A stretch of DNA of 64,000 bases from Roseimicrobium gellanilyticum (lineage in GTDB: Bacteria; Verrucomicrobiota; Verrucomicrobiia; Verrucomicrobiales; Verrucomicrobiaceae), in NCBI RefSeq assembly GCF_003315205.1, contig NZ_QNRR01000004.1:310001-374000 (forward strand). The letters are read 5' to 3'. Within the stretch, counting starts at the first letter, position 1; every line of letters begins with the position of its first letter. Under the pieces are notes generated by a model. That model searched no databases. It was not told where the DNA came from and saw only the letters and a program-made list of their open reading frames with translations. The position numbers and the translations under genes are program-made. This document shows positions 53,347-62,223 of this stretch, in pieces.

Positions 53347-53425
53347 CTTCGTGGTCTGCTCGCAGGGAGTATTTCACTGATGGGCGACGGGGCAGATGGG
53401 AGTTGGGATGGAGAGGTGTTTTGCG

Positions 53426-55045
53426 CTAGTTCCGATGACCGGCGTGTAGCTCCACCTCAATCTCGGTGGCCTTATCCAGCATGCCTTCTTGAAAGGTGTA
53501 CGTGACGGCGGCACCTGTGTCTACGAAACCCATGCCATCAGTGTCAGCCACCATGCTGCCATTGGCGGAGCGCCAGATGGCGCGGAAGAAATCGTCGCCT
53601 TTCACCTGGAAGGTCACGCGGCCTCCCTCTTTGCCGAGATGAATGCTTGTCTGGTGACTTTGCAGCGTGGGGTGAGTCAATGAAGGGCCGTCGCTTACAG
53701 GTGGCCATGGCAGCTTGCAGCGGTCCTTGAGCTGCTCTGCGATGACAAGGAAGTCCAGGATGAGGGAGACCGGCTTGCCGCTGGCATCCAGACCCCAATA
53801 GCACAGACAGCCACCGTCCATGGAGATGACGAGACAGTTTGTTTTCCCGGAGGGAGGATTTCCCAGGCGAATGGGTGTTGGATTCTCGGGGTGCGATCCC
53901 GGTGCCAGGACGTGGTCGACATAGTCGTGCTGGAAGTGCTCCTCGTGCGCCCGTTTCGACACCTGCATGAACGCGGCCGCGTCAAAGACGGCGACATTCC
54001 CATGATTTACGCTGGCCTCATTGTCCTCAGCTTCCAGGGCATGGGCCGGACGGTACGTGACTGCTGGGGAAGACTTGTCCAGAAGGAGTCTGGCTGCTGC
54101 CACGGTGCCATCCACCTCGGCATACTCACATGCATGGTCACCTGGAGTGATGCGCAGGGTGAGTGGCCGCATTTCTTCGGGGAAGGCGCCGAGGTGATGC
54201 ACCCCCAGCACACCTGAAGGCACGCTCAGCATTCCGCCGGAGTGAACATGAAGCGTGTGCTCCTTGTTGAGAAAGGTGACCTTGCGTCCCTCGGTGAAAA
54301 GCCGGTCGCAGTTCGGTGCCGCACCCGGCTTCAGTTCGGGAAGCGCCGCATCAGGTGTCACCTTTGCGAGGATGGCTGTGCGCTCCTCATCAGTGAACGC
54401 CGCTTCCGTTTCATCACTGAAGAAGCGATCAATGGAGCGGATGTACCAGCTGCCGTTGCCCTTGGTCAGTTGATAGACATTGAATTCAGGCGGAGAATCT
54501 CCCAGCCGAGTGGTGACCGTTGCGCCGTTGGATTCCACATGAACCTTGGTCACCACTTCACCACCGGGAGCATGACTTGGGGGATGGCCCATACTTGACT
54601 CCAGATCACTAAAGTCTTCGTGGGACACGGAGCTGTGCCTCTTCTGAACGCCACGGATGATTTGATTCCAGCCCTCCTGCAGTTTCATGAAGTCCTTGAT
54701 GCCTGGAGAACTGCCATCCTTTTGCGGCATGCTGAGAGCTAGCATCGTGTTGAGGTGCGGCTTTGCGCTCTGCAGCCAAGCGGCATGCCATTCGCGAATG
54801 TACGCCTCGACTCGCGCCTCAGGAGTGCTGCCTTCGGAGGAGGGGGGCGTGTTCTGAGGAGTCACAGGCGGAGTGGTTGGTGAGGTCAGTGAGGTCGGTG
54901 AGATCAGTGAGGATGAGGTCTTGCTGCTGGGAAACGACTTCAGGTACTCGCTGGAAGGGAACAGATGCCGGAGCCAGAACACGAGCACCCACAGGAGGGC
55001 GATGCCGATGGCGTAGGTGAGAAGGATCCGGGTCCTTTGGGGCAT
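53426..55045 (-). CDS. Membrane-anchored protein with Ser/Thr/Pro linker, unknown function
   Basis: The protein is 539 residues from the ATG at 55043-55045, chosen because it places a membrane helix (RILLTYAIGIALLWVLVFWL) at the N-terminus; the frame stays open to 55303 but with unlikely sequence. After a Ser/Thr/Pro-rich linker (SSLISPTSLTSPTTPPVTPQ) comes a helical part (RVEAYIREWHAAWLQSAKPH), then strands with a YQLTKGNGSWYIRSIDRFFS stretch that resembles a small NTF2/SnoaL-like domain, and a C-terminal beta-rich part with LVISMDGGCLCYWGLDASGK. I cannot assign a function. Confidence 0.6.
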   Translation of the reverse strand: MPQRTRILLTYAIGIALLWVLVFWLRHLFPSSEYLKSFPSSKTSSSLISPTSLTSPTTPPVTPQNTPPSSEGSTPEARVEAYIREWHAAWLQSAKPHLNTMLALSMPQKDGSSPGIKDFMKLQEGWNQIIRGVQKRHSSVSHEDFSDLESSMGHPPSHAPGGEVVTKVHVESNGATVTTRLGDSPPEFNVYQLTKGNGSWYIRSIDRFFSDETEAAFTDEERTAILAKVTPDAALPELKPGAAPNCDRLFTEGRKVTFLNKEHTLHVHSGGMLSVPSGVLGVHHLGAFPEEMRPLTLRITPGDHACEYAEVDGTVAAARLLLDKSSPAVTYRPAHALEAEDNEASVNHGNVAVFDAAAFMQVSKRAHEEHFQHDYVDHVLAPGSHPENPTPIRLGNPPSGKTNCLVISMDGGCLCYWGLDASGKPVSLILDFLVIAEQLKDRCKLPWPPVSDGPSLTHPTLQSHQTSIHLGKEGGRVTFQVKGDDFFRAIWRSANGSMVADTDGMGFVDTGAAVTYTFQEGMLDKATEIEVELHAGHRN

Positions 55046-55382
55046 GCGCTCAAGATGACTGGTGCCTCCATGGATGTCCAGTGAGCGCAGTGCCTGTGAG
55101 CGCTCATTCCCGCGGCGACGCAGTTCGCGCGAGCCTCTCAATCTTAATCTGCCGGGACTGCCCGGATTCACTACGAGCCGCGCCAAATACGAGATGCGCA
55201 TGGGACGGCCGAAAGTGGCATGTGGGAGAAATAACACGCTCGCATACGACAAAATGCCGCTTTTTTTGCCCGAGGGGTTGCGCACCGCGTGAGGTCTGTG
55301 CAAAGGGTGGTTTTACCACCCCTGACGGGGTCCATTCACCCGCTTCACCCTCTTATCGACCATCACGCCCCCTTCCAGCCCT
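55046..55382. other. 337-bp divergent intergenic region
   Basis: This region separates the minus-strand unknown gene from the plus-strand antiporter gene and should contain both promoters. A small hairpin (GGGTGG at 55305-55310, CCACCC at 55316-55321, loop TTTTA) lies 61 bp before the antiporter start and could be a leader structure. I see no riboswitch fold I can name and no credible gene. Confidence 0.4.
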
Positions 55383-57404
55383 ATGCATCACACGCTTCTC
55401 CAGGACCTCGCGATCGTGATGATGGTAGCGGCAATCGTGACGGTGATATTCCGGAGGCTGAAGCAGCCGGTGGTTTTAGGGTACATCCTTGCTGGGGTCA
55501 TTATCGGCCCCCACACGCCGCCCTACGCACTCATTGAGGACAAGCATACCATTGAGACGCTCTCGGAATTGGGCGTGATCTTCCTCATGTTCGCCCTCGG
55601 GCTGGAGTTCAGCCTGAGAAAGCTCTCCAAGGTAGGGGCCACGGCCCTCATTGGAGCGACGATGGAAATCGTGCTGATGGTGTGGGTGGGCTACCAGATA
55701 GGGAGGGCCTTTGGCTGGCATACGATGGACAGCGTCTTCCTCGGCGCGATCCTGGCCATTTCCTCAACCACGATCATCATCAAGGCACTGGAGGAGCTGG
55801 GGAAGACGAAGGAGTCCTTTGCCCAGCTCATCTTCGGCATCCTCATTGTGGAGGACATCCTGGCGATCTTGATGATTGCCATGCTGGGGGCTTTCGCCAC
55901 CACAGGGTCACTGAGTGCGGCAGAGGTGGGCGTCACTGTGGGCAAGCTGAGTGCATTCCTCGGTGTGCTTCTGGTGGCGGGACTCATCATTGTGCCACGC
56001 CTGCTGAACTACGTGGCGAAGTTCAAGAGCAATGAGATGCTGCTCGTGACGGTCACCGGACTGTGCCTGGGCGTCTCGATGCTGGCGGTGAAGCTGGAGT
56101 ACAGCGTGGCTCTGGGCGCTTTCCTCATCGGTGCCATCATTGCGGAGGCACGCCAGATTGCGAAGATTGAGATGCTCATGCATCCGGTGCGGGATCTTTT
56201 CAGTGCGGTGTTCTTCGTCTCCATCGGTCTCTTGATTGATCCCAAAGTCCTGTGGGAACACATCGGGGCCATTTCGGTGATCTCGCTCGCCGTGGTGCTG
56301 GGCAAGGTGATCACCTGCGGCCTCGGGACCTTTGTGGCAGGGAATGATCTGCGAACCTCCATGCGCGTGGGCATGGGTCTCGCTCAGATTGGTGAGTTCT
56401 CCTTCATCATCGCGGCTTTCGGTTTGCAGAAAGGGGTGACAAGCGAGTTCCTCTACCCAATCGCGGTGGCGGTATCTGCCATCACCACGTTGCTGACACC
56501 GTATCTCATTCGCAGTTCAGACACCATTGTAGCCTGGTCTGAGAAAGTGATGCCGGTCTCTGTGAGCCGCGCCCTGGATGCATACACCCACTGGGTGGGG
56601 CAGCTCGGAAAGAGCGGCAGTAGACGCAGTCCAAGCACGTTCCTGAAAAAGTGGGGCTGGCAGATTGCGCTTAATCTGCTGCTGATTGCGGGCGTGTTCA
56701 TCGGGGCCTTTTATGCGAGACGGTTTGCTCTGGAGCGCTGGCCTGAGGCCCCGGGCGGGGACAATGCGCTCAAGGGCATGGTGTTGCTAGGCGCGATGCT
56801 GCTGAGCCTGCCGATGATCATCGCGGTGGTGCGCAAGTGGCAGGCCTTCGCGATGCTGCTGAGCGAGATGAGTGTGACGAGGAAAGCTGCAGGAGAGCGG
56901 ACCGCCGCTCTGCGTGCGGTGGTGCAGATGATTGCGTTTGTAGCTGGGTGCGTGGCCCTGAGCATCTACATCCTGTTGCTGAGTTCTGCGCTGCTGCCTT
57001 CGTGGAATTTGCTCATCGTGCTCGCCCTGCTGCTGCTGGTGGCAACGCTTTTGCTGCGTCGCTCCTTCATCCGGTTGCATGCTCGTGCCCAGGTTGCTCT
57101 GGTGGAAACCTTCGAGACACCGCCGGCGCCTCATCCACACGAGGAATCCGAGTCCAAGGTGCACCCTCTGCTGCGTGAGGCACAGCTCGATACCATCACT
57201 GTCTCGCCGACATCCACTGCGGCAGGGAAGGTGATTGCCGAGTTGAAACTGCGTACGCTCACCGGCGCGAGCATCGTGGGCATCGAGCGCTCGGGTGAGA
57301 ATGTGATCAATCCCGGCATTGATGAGGAGATCAAGGCGGGAGACTCGGTGTTGTTGATTGGAACCATCGCGCAGATTGAAAAGGCGAAGGTGGTGATGGG
57401 GTAG
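55383..57404 (+). CDS. CPA2-type monovalent cation/proton antiporter (KefB-like) with RCK_C domain
   Basis: The protein is 673 residues. The membrane part starts with MVAAIVTVIFRRLKQPVVLG and has the family sequences GVIFLMFALGLEFSLRKLSK, DSVFLGAILAISSTTIIIKA and LIVEDILAILMIAMLGAF, where the Asp is the expected ion-binding residue. About twelve helices are followed by a second hydrophobic cluster (~420-550) and a C-terminal TrkA-C/RCK_C domain (TITVSPTSTAAGKVIAELKL through SVLLIGTIAQIEKAKVVMG). The NAD-binding RCK_N (TrkA-N) domain of true KefB/KefC is missing, so regulation probably differs from glutathione-gated Kef. It likely exchanges K+ or Na+ for H+. Confidence 0.9.
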   Translation: MHHTLLQDLAIVMMVAAIVTVIFRRLKQPVVLGYILAGVIIGPHTPPYALIEDKHTIETLSELGVIFLMFALGLEFSLRKLSKVGATALIGATMEIVLMVWVGYQIGRAFGWHTMDSVFLGAILAISSTTIIIKALEELGKTKESFAQLIFGILIVEDILAILMIAMLGAFATTGSLSAAEVGVTVGKLSAFLGVLLVAGLIIVPRLLNYVAKFKSNEMLLVTVTGLCLGVSMLAVKLEYSVALGAFLIGAIIAEARQIAKIEMLMHPVRDLFSAVFFVSIGLLIDPKVLWEHIGAISVISLAVVLGKVITCGLGTFVAGNDLRTSMRVGMGLAQIGEFSFIIAAFGLQKGVTSEFLYPIAVAVSAITTLLTPYLIRSSDTIVAWSEKVMPVSVSRALDAYTHWVGQLGKSGSRRSPSTFLKKWGWQIALNLLLIAGVFIGAFYARRFALERWPEAPGGDNALKGMVLLGAMLLSLPMIIAVVRKWQAFAMLLSEMSVTRKAAGERTAALRAVVQMIAFVAGCVALSIYILLLSSALLPSWNLLIVLALLLLVATLLLRRSFIRLHARAQVALVETFETPPAPHPHEESESKVHPLLREAQLDTITVSPTSTAAGKVIAELKLRTLTGASIVGIERSGENVINPGIDEEIKAGDSVLLIGTIAQIEKAKVVMG

Positions 57405-57449
57405 GAGGAAGGGCTGGCTTGTGATCGGTGCTCTATCCCTTTTCTCAAG

Positions 57450-57490
57450 AAAAACATCGCCGCGATGGAATGCCACCGCGGCGATGCGTT
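57450..57490 (-). terminator. Intrinsic terminator of the first secreted paralogue
   Basis: A perfect 10-bp stem (57456-57465 and 57478-57487; CATCGCCGCG) with a 12-nt loop is followed on the minus strand by a T tract (five As at 57451-57455 on the plus strand). It lies 74 bp downstream of the end of the gene at 57564-57902. The plus-strand antiporter gene, ending at 57404, may also use the hairpin. Confidence 0.75.
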
Positions 57491-57563
57491 TGTTGGTGAG
57501 TTGGATTCGATCTATCGGCAATGATGTTCTCATGAGGCGCGCGGCCAGGCGCCCTCCTGGAGT

Positions 57564-57902
57564 TTAATCATCATCGTCGTCGTCATCATCGACGACCACC
57601 TTTTGGATCACGCGACGTTCGCCCATGGGGGCATAGTGCACCGTGGCAGGGATGCCCACCCGGATGCGGGTCTGCACCTGCTCAGGCGTCAACACAACGC
57701 CGCTACGGGTGACGTATGTGACGCCGTCACCATAGCTGTACGTCACAGGGCCGGCGGATTCCGTCAGGATGAAGGAACTTCCAGGGGTGTACGCATTGAT
57801 GGTGCCGGTGCTCGTGCTGTAAGTCGTCACGGTGCGATCATCCGCGAAGGCTGCTCCTGCAGTGAACATGGCGCACGCCAGCGTCAGTAGTAGGGTTTTC
57901 AT
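57564..57902 (-). CDS. Small secreted protein with poly-Asp tail, paralogue 1
   Basis: The protein is 112 residues with a signal peptide (MKTLLLTLACAMFTAGAAFA). The mature part is a single beta domain (INAYTPGSSFILTESAGPVT, YSYGDGVTYVTRSGVVLTPE, TRIRVGIPATVHYAPMGERR) that ends in an Asp run (VVVDDDDDDDD). It is about 60% identical over this domain to the next gene at 58270-58596, so the pair is a tandem duplication. The function is unknown; the acidic tail could bind calcium or a cationic surface. Confidence 0.8.
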   Translation of the reverse strand: MKTLLLTLACAMFTAGAAFADDRTVTTYSTSTGTINAYTPGSSFILTESAGPVTYSYGDGVTYVTRSGVVLTPEQVQTRIRVGIPATVHYAPMGERRVIQKVVVDDDDDDDD

Positions 57903-58269
57903 TGGGATTAAGGTTTGGGGTGTTTGGGTTTTTTGTTTGTCGTGCGAGTCTGCAAAAGACAGAGGTTGCTGCCGTAGCAGACTCTAAAGGTTCGCCCTCG
58001 CGCGCGGTGGCGGATGGCATTGCCGCGAGTGATTATCTTTGTTTATCGATAATCTGGTGGGCAGGTTGCACGAGGCGAAATATCGCATCTCAAATTCGTG
58101 CAACTCCATCCACTGGATCGCGGGTGGCTGGTGCAGTGTGCGTGCGGAATGATGCACGAAATGCTGCATGCCATATCCTTCATTTCACTTTCAAAAGAGC
58201 TCGCCGCGACATTTGCACATCGCGGCGAGTGTGGGCCTTTGATTCAGGTCTCAGGGAGAGGGATGAGGA
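57903..58269. other. 367-bp gap between the paralogues, mostly non-coding
   Basis: The gap holds the terminator of the second paralogue (58200-58229) and probably the promoter of the first. The centre is AT-rich, with a TTTATCGATAA palindrome (about 58042-58052). No further gene is supported. Confidence 0.45.
58193..58229 (-). terminator. Intrinsic terminator of the second secreted paralogue
   Basis: A perfect 10-bp stem (CTCGCCGCGA at 58200-58209, complement at 58220-58229) with a 10-nt loop is followed on the minus strand by a short T run (AAAAG at 58194-58198 on the plus strand). Its stem core (CGCCGCG) is the same as that of the terminator of the neighbouring paralogue at 57456, as expected if gene and terminator were duplicated together. 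Confidence 0.7.
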
Positions 58270-58596
58270 TCAATCATCCACTTCTACCTTGGTGATTGTC
58301 TTGGTCTCACCGGCGGGTGTGTAATACACACGGGCGGGTACGCCCACTTTGATGCGAGTCTTCACCTGCTCTTCAGTGAGCACGGTGCCGCTCTTCGTCA
58401 CGTAGGTGACACTGTCACCGTATTTGTAGGTCACCGGCCCGGCTGTTTCTTTCAGAACGAAAGTCGTGCCGGGGGTGTACTCAGTGATGGTGCCGGAGCC
58501 ATACGTGGTTGTCGTAGTCGTGGTCTTCTTGTCGTCAGCGGATGCGGTGACAAGGGCAAAGGCAAGGCAGGCCAGTGTGGTCAGGATGGTCTTCAT
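58270..58596 (-). CDS. Small secreted protein, paralogue 2
   Basis: The protein is 108 residues from the ATG at 58594-58596; the frame runs four codons further upstream. A signal peptide (MKTILTTLACLAFALVTASA) is followed by a Thr/Lys-rich segment (DDKKTTTTTTTYGSG) and the same beta domain as paralogue 1 (ITEYTPGTTFVLKETAGPVT, YKYGDSVTYVTKSGTVLTEE, TRIKVGVPARVYYTPAGETK). It ends EVDD, without the long Asp tail. Most differences between the copies lie at the tail and the N-terminal linker. The role is unknown. Confidence 0.8.
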   Translation of the reverse strand: MKTILTTLACLAFALVTASADDKKTTTTTTTYGSGTITEYTPGTTFVLKETAGPVTYKYGDSVTYVTKSGTVLTEEQVKTRIKVGVPARVYYTPAGETKTITKVEVDD

Positions 58597-59028
58597 GGGT
58601 AGTTCCAATGGGTCGGTTTCGGTTTTTTCTGTGATTGCAACCGTGAGGAGTGATCTTCACGGTGCAGATGTCTCGAAATCGTGAGGCTCTTATCCGGTGG
58701 ATGGATGAATTTGCCTTCCGTTGCGGAATATTTTTGTGTCTGGCGTTATGCACGGGAATGCTGTTCGATGGCATGTCGAATGCGTGCTTCCGCGAAGGTG
58801 AACGCAGTGAAAAATGCACGAAACAAGAGAGGTCCAGTTGAGCGGAGGGGCTCGCTGCTGGTGTGTCCAAGATGATGTGATGAGGTGTCTGGTATCAGGA
58901 TATGATACAAGGAAGTGTGCGTTGTGCGCGCGTGGGATATTTCACCTCTGCGTTTTCAGCGGCCTTTCCGATCGCAGTCAATTGCCAATTCCTCAGCGCC
59001 TCTAACGACCTCTCAGGGCGAGGGGAGG
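58597..59028. other. 432-bp intergenic gap
   Basis: No gene with support is visible. The part next to 58597 is the probable promoter of paralogue 2. The segment around 58700-58900 is less GC-rich and holds only short open frames without ribosome sites. The dihydrouridine synthase gene ends at 59029. Confidence 0.4.
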
Positions 59029-60090
59029 CTATGCCGCAACGAGGAGCTCGCCTTCTTCTGAGGTGGAAGCATTGGCATCTGCAACATGTGAGCCGCGAGA
59101 GGTGGCGGCGAGATGCTCCGCCGCGATGTCTTCCAACTCGGCAACGCTACTCACATGGCAGAACTTGGCTCGCAGGTGTTTTCCTCCGGGCAGACCAGCG
59201 GTGTAGGTCATGAGGCGGTTGCGCATGGAACGCATGGCGCTGATCTCGTCCTTGTAGCGATTGCTCACGAGCGCCAGACGCGTGTGGCGCAGCATGAATT
59301 CGAAACGCTGCTCCATGGTGACTGGGCTAAGGTGTTCGCCTGTCCCCAGATAGTGCTTGGCCTCACGGAAGACCCATGGATTTCCCATGGCGGCACGGCC
59401 AATCATGATGCCACGCACTTTTGTCTCCCGGCGGCGTCTTTCCACATCGTGGCCACTGGCGATATCACCATTCCCGATGACGGGAATCTTCACTGCCTCC
59501 GCACACATGCCAATGACATCCCAATTCGCAAGACCGGTGTAGCCTTGAGCGCGTGTGCGTCCATGGATGGCGATGGCCTGGATGCCGGCGTCTTCGAGGC
59601 GGCGGCAAACGTCGAGCGCGTTGACGTTCTCCGAATCCCAGCCAATGCGCATCTTTGCAGTCACGGGCACAGGAGAGGCTTTCACGAGTTCGCTGGCCAC
59701 ATTGGTGAGCAGCGGGCAGTCCTTCAGTAGGGAGGATCCGCCGTTCTTTGCCACGACCTTGTTCACCGGGCAGCCGAAATTGATGTCGATGAAGTCAGGA
59801 CGCTTCCAGTCCGTGATCTTGCGTGCAGCCTCACCCATGCGCTTGCCGTCTGCGCCGAAGAGCTGGACTCCCAGAGGGCGCTGGGGTTCGTCAAAGTCTG
59901 TATATTTCCGGGTGCGCTCATCCGCCTGGAGGATGCCTTCTGCAGAAACAAATTCGGTCACCGTGACATCCGCGCCGAGCTCCTTGCAGAGGCCACGAAA
60001 AACCGTGTCCGTGACTCCCGCCATCGGGGCGAGGTACAGAGGGAAACGATCAGGCTGGAGCCACGGGAGCATCCAGCTACCATGCCTCAT
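59029..60090 (-). CDS. dusB: tRNA-dihydrouridine synthase (DusB-type)
   Basis: The protein is 353 residues from the ATG at 60088-60090; a TTG at 60117 is the only longer start. The family pattern is clear: the FMN-binding start LAPMAGVTDTVFRGLCKELG, the active-site Cys in DFIDINFGCPVNKVVAKNGG, VTAKMRIGWDSENVNALDVC, the His of IHGRTRAQGYTGLANWDVIG and IPVIGNGDIASGHDVE. The enzyme reduces a uridine in the D loop of tRNAs. The subtype (DusB rather than another Dus) is judged from overall resemblance and is less sure than the family. The ~35 C-terminal residues are a low-complexity tail (SRGSHVADANASTSEEGE). Confidence 0.9.
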   Translation of the reverse strand: MRHGSWMLPWLQPDRFPLYLAPMAGVTDTVFRGLCKELGADVTVTEFVSAEGILQADERTRKYTDFDEPQRPLGVQLFGADGKRMGEAARKITDWKRPDFIDINFGCPVNKVVAKNGGSSLLKDCPLLTNVASELVKASPVPVTAKMRIGWDSENVNALDVCRRLEDAGIQAIAIHGRTRAQGYTGLANWDVIGMCAEAVKIPVIGNGDIASGHDVERRRRETKVRGIMIGRAAMGNPWVFREAKHYLGTGEHLSPVTMEQRFEFMLRHTRLALVSNRYKDEISAMRSMRNRLMTYTAGLPGGKHLRAKFCHVSSVAELEDIAAEHLAATSRGSHVADANASTSEEGELLVAA

Positions 60091-60183
60091 GCGGGCCAAT
60101 TCGCAAGGTTGGGTCAATGATTAGCAAAACTTGAAGGAGATGCTGGTTGCGTTGTGCAATGGGGACTGACACACTGTAACCCT

Positions 60184-60657
60184 ATGAAACTGCACCATTT
60201 TGCCATCATCGCATTGCTCGCCACCGGTATGACCGCTTGTGAACAGCAGAAGGACGAGGCTGCCAAGGCTATCGAAAAAGCCAAGACGGAAGCATCCAAG
60301 TCGGGTGAAGAGGCCAAGAAGGCTGTCGACAAGGCGGTAGACGCCACCAAGGAAGCCGCCTCCGCCACGAAAGAAGCGGCTGAGAAGAAGATGGAAGAGG
60401 CCAAAGTCGCGGCTGAGAAGGCCGTAGACGCTGCCAAGGTGGAAGCTGACAAAGCCGCTGCTGAAGCGAAGGAAGCCGCAGCCAAGCTTGCCGAAGAGGC
60501 CAAGAAGAAGGCTGAAGAGGCCGCGGCCAAGGTGAAGGAAGCAGTGAGCCCGACTCCGGCTCCTCCCGCACCTGCTCCCGCCACGGATGCAGCTCCTGCG
60601 CCGGCTCCCACTCCTGCACCTCCTGCTCCTGCCCCAGCACCCTCGGGCACAAACTAG
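60184..60657 (+). CDS. LEA/apolipoprotein-like helical lipoprotein
   Basis: The protein is 157 residues from the ATG at 60184. The signal (HFAIIALLATGMTACEQQ) ends in a lipobox (MTAC). Residues ~20-125 form one long Ala/Lys/Glu amphipathic helix built from about 11-residue repeats (AEKKMEEAKVAAEKAVDAAK), like LEA proteins or Lpp-type coiled coils. The tail is Pro/Ala-rich (PTPAPPAPAPATDAAPAPAP). It may link the outer membrane to the cell wall or protect the envelope; both are guesses. A strong terminator follows at 60706. Confidence 0.75.
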   Translation: MKLHHFAIIALLATGMTACEQQKDEAAKAIEKAKTEASKSGEEAKKAVDKAVDATKEAASATKEAAEKKMEEAKVAAEKAVDAAKVEADKAAAEAKEAAAKLAEEAKKKAEEAAAKVKEAVSPTPAPPAPAPATDAAPAPAPTPAPPAPAPAPSGTN

Positions 60658-60972
60658 TGACTCAGAGTTCTCCTGACGGGAGATAAGAGTTTAAACCAGC
60701 ATTGAAAAGCGCCGGATGATGTCCGGCGCTTTTTTTTGGTGGAAGGAGAGAAGTGCACCTTCAGGAAAATCGCTGACCAGTCGTCATTTGCGGCGTGGCA
60801 ATGTTGTTGTTCAGTTATCCAAGTAATAGAGAAATATAGTGCCAGAGAAAGTGCAGATTGTCGTGAGCATCAAGATTCAGCACATCGATTCTGAACGAAG
60901 TGGATCACAAAATCTGGTGTGTTTTGGTTAGGTCTTGCGGGGCTCTGGCAGGTTTGGATACGATGGAGGCAG
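60658..60972. other. 315-bp intergenic region with terminator and promoter space
   Basis: It contains the terminator above, then about 235 bp up to the AraC-type regulator. The stretch 60790-60860 is AT-rich (tatccaagtaatagagaaatatag) and is a reasonable place for the regulator's promoter. No further gene is seen. Confidence 0.4.
60706..60737 (+). terminator. Strong intrinsic terminator
   Basis: A perfect 11-bp stem (AAAGCGCCGGA at 60706-60716, complement at 60722-60732) with a 5-nt loop (TGATG) runs into a T tract (60730-60737). It lies 49 bp after the stop of the LEA-like lipoprotein gene and is its transcription terminator. Confidence 0.92.
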
Positions 60973-61806
60973 ATGAGTGCCGCCAAGGTCAATTTCCCGT
61001 CGCAAGCAACCAGCATATCCAATCGCGAAGAGGCCAGACAGCTCCAGAAGGATTTTTTTCTTCGCATGGGAAGTTCGCAGGAGTTGAGACTGGTCTTTGA
61101 TCATCTGGACGGTGTCACGTTTTTCATGAAGGACCTCATGGGTAGATTCGTCGCGCTAGGGGAGGGGCCCAGGCGGAGATTTGATCACGGCACGGAGGAG
61201 TCGAACTTGGGGCGCACCGATCATGATCTGTATCCGATACACATCGCGGACCGCATTCGTGATGATGATCGCGTCGTCATTGAGTCCAATGCTCCGATGC
61301 TGAACATTGTTGAGCTCCTGGTGAATCCCGGAAACAAAGCCGTCGAATGGTATGTGACGAACAAATTCCCTGTGCATGACAGCAACGGGGCGGTGATCGG
61401 AGTGATGGGCACCGTACAGCTCTATGAAGGTGGCAGGAGAAAGCTGCTGGAGGGCACGCGTCTGGACGATGTGGTGGAGTTCATCAGAGACAATCCGGCT
61501 GGCAGCTACACCGTGGAGGACCTCGCGCGCATGGCGGCGATGTCGGAGAGGCAGCTCGAACGCCGCTTTCGCGAGATTCTGGGCATGACTCCAAGAGAAT
61601 TCATCACACAGAATCGCATGAAGCTCGCATGCGACTCTCTTGCGCACACTGCCAAGCCCATTGTGGACGTGGCGCTGGAGTGTGGCTTCAGCGAACAGAG
61701 CGCATTTGCAACACAGTTCCGCAGGGCGATTGGAATTTCACCGCTGAAGTATCGTCAGCGTTATCTTATGGAAGCGCAGGGGCGAAAGCTGGATAGCAAC
61801 GACTGA
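60973..61806 (+). CDS. AraC-family transcriptional regulator with PAS domain
   Basis: The protein is 277 residues from the ATG at 60973; GGAGG at 60965-60969 lies close upstream. The N-terminal half is PAS-like (RLVFDHLDGVTFFMKDLMGR, then WYVTNKFPVHDSNGAVIGVM). The C-terminal half holds two helix-turn-helix units of AraC/XylS type (YTVEDLARMAAMSERQLERR, VDVALECGFSEQSAFATQFR, then RAIGISPLKYRQRY). PAS-AraC regulators are common in Verrucomicrobia, where many control sugar use. No target can be fixed here; the next gene on the same strand is 417 bp away. Confidence 0.9.
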   Translation: MSAAKVNFPSQATSISNREEARQLQKDFFLRMGSSQELRLVFDHLDGVTFFMKDLMGRFVALGEGPRRRFDHGTEESNLGRTDHDLYPIHIADRIRDDDRVVIESNAPMLNIVELLVNPGNKAVEWYVTNKFPVHDSNGAVIGVMGTVQLYEGGRRKLLEGTRLDDVVEFIRDNPAGSYTVEDLARMAAMSERQLERRFREILGMTPREFITQNRMKLACDSLAHTAKPIVDVALECGFSEQSAFATQFRRAIGISPLKYRQRYLMEAQGRKLDSND

Positions 61807-62223
61807 TGTGTCGGAAAGTTTAAAAAAGGCGTCGGTTGGGATCAAGACCCCGCCGAGCATTTTTCGGTAGGCTTTGGTCAGATTTGGAGCAGTCCAGATC
61901 GAAAACCCCCACCCCCCCAACTCCAAGTGATACCCACCCAGTACTTCATGATGCATCACACGCGAACTCTTCTTCCCAGTTCGCGCGGGAACTGTGACTA
62001 GCCAGTAGGTAGCGATATCACCAAGCGAAAATATTCGCTCGTGCATACTGCATCGCTACGCCGCCCCTTTGGATGAGTCCGCATGACGCGAGCGGACGAA
62101 ATCTTTCTGAAGTGAATTGAATCCGTAGGACCATTTGTCTGTCTCAATCCGAAAATACTTCGTAACATCATTGTATATCCAGGCTGGCTGATTTGAGCCG
62201 GCATAGAAATACAAAATCCCCCC
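61807..62223. other. 417-bp intergenic region
   Basis: No gene is supported. It contains a poly-C tract (CCCCCACCCCCCC at about 61908-61920) and, near its right end, AT-rich sequence (cttcgtaacatcattgtatatcc, about 62158-62180) that may be the promoter of the following cassette gene. There is no clear terminator for the AraC gene. Confidence 0.4.

Noticed and set aside
57903-58269. A TTTATCGATAA palindrome as a regulator site
   Set aside because: It is short and AT-only around ClaI-like ATCGAT; no regulator gene is adjacent, so chance cannot be excluded.
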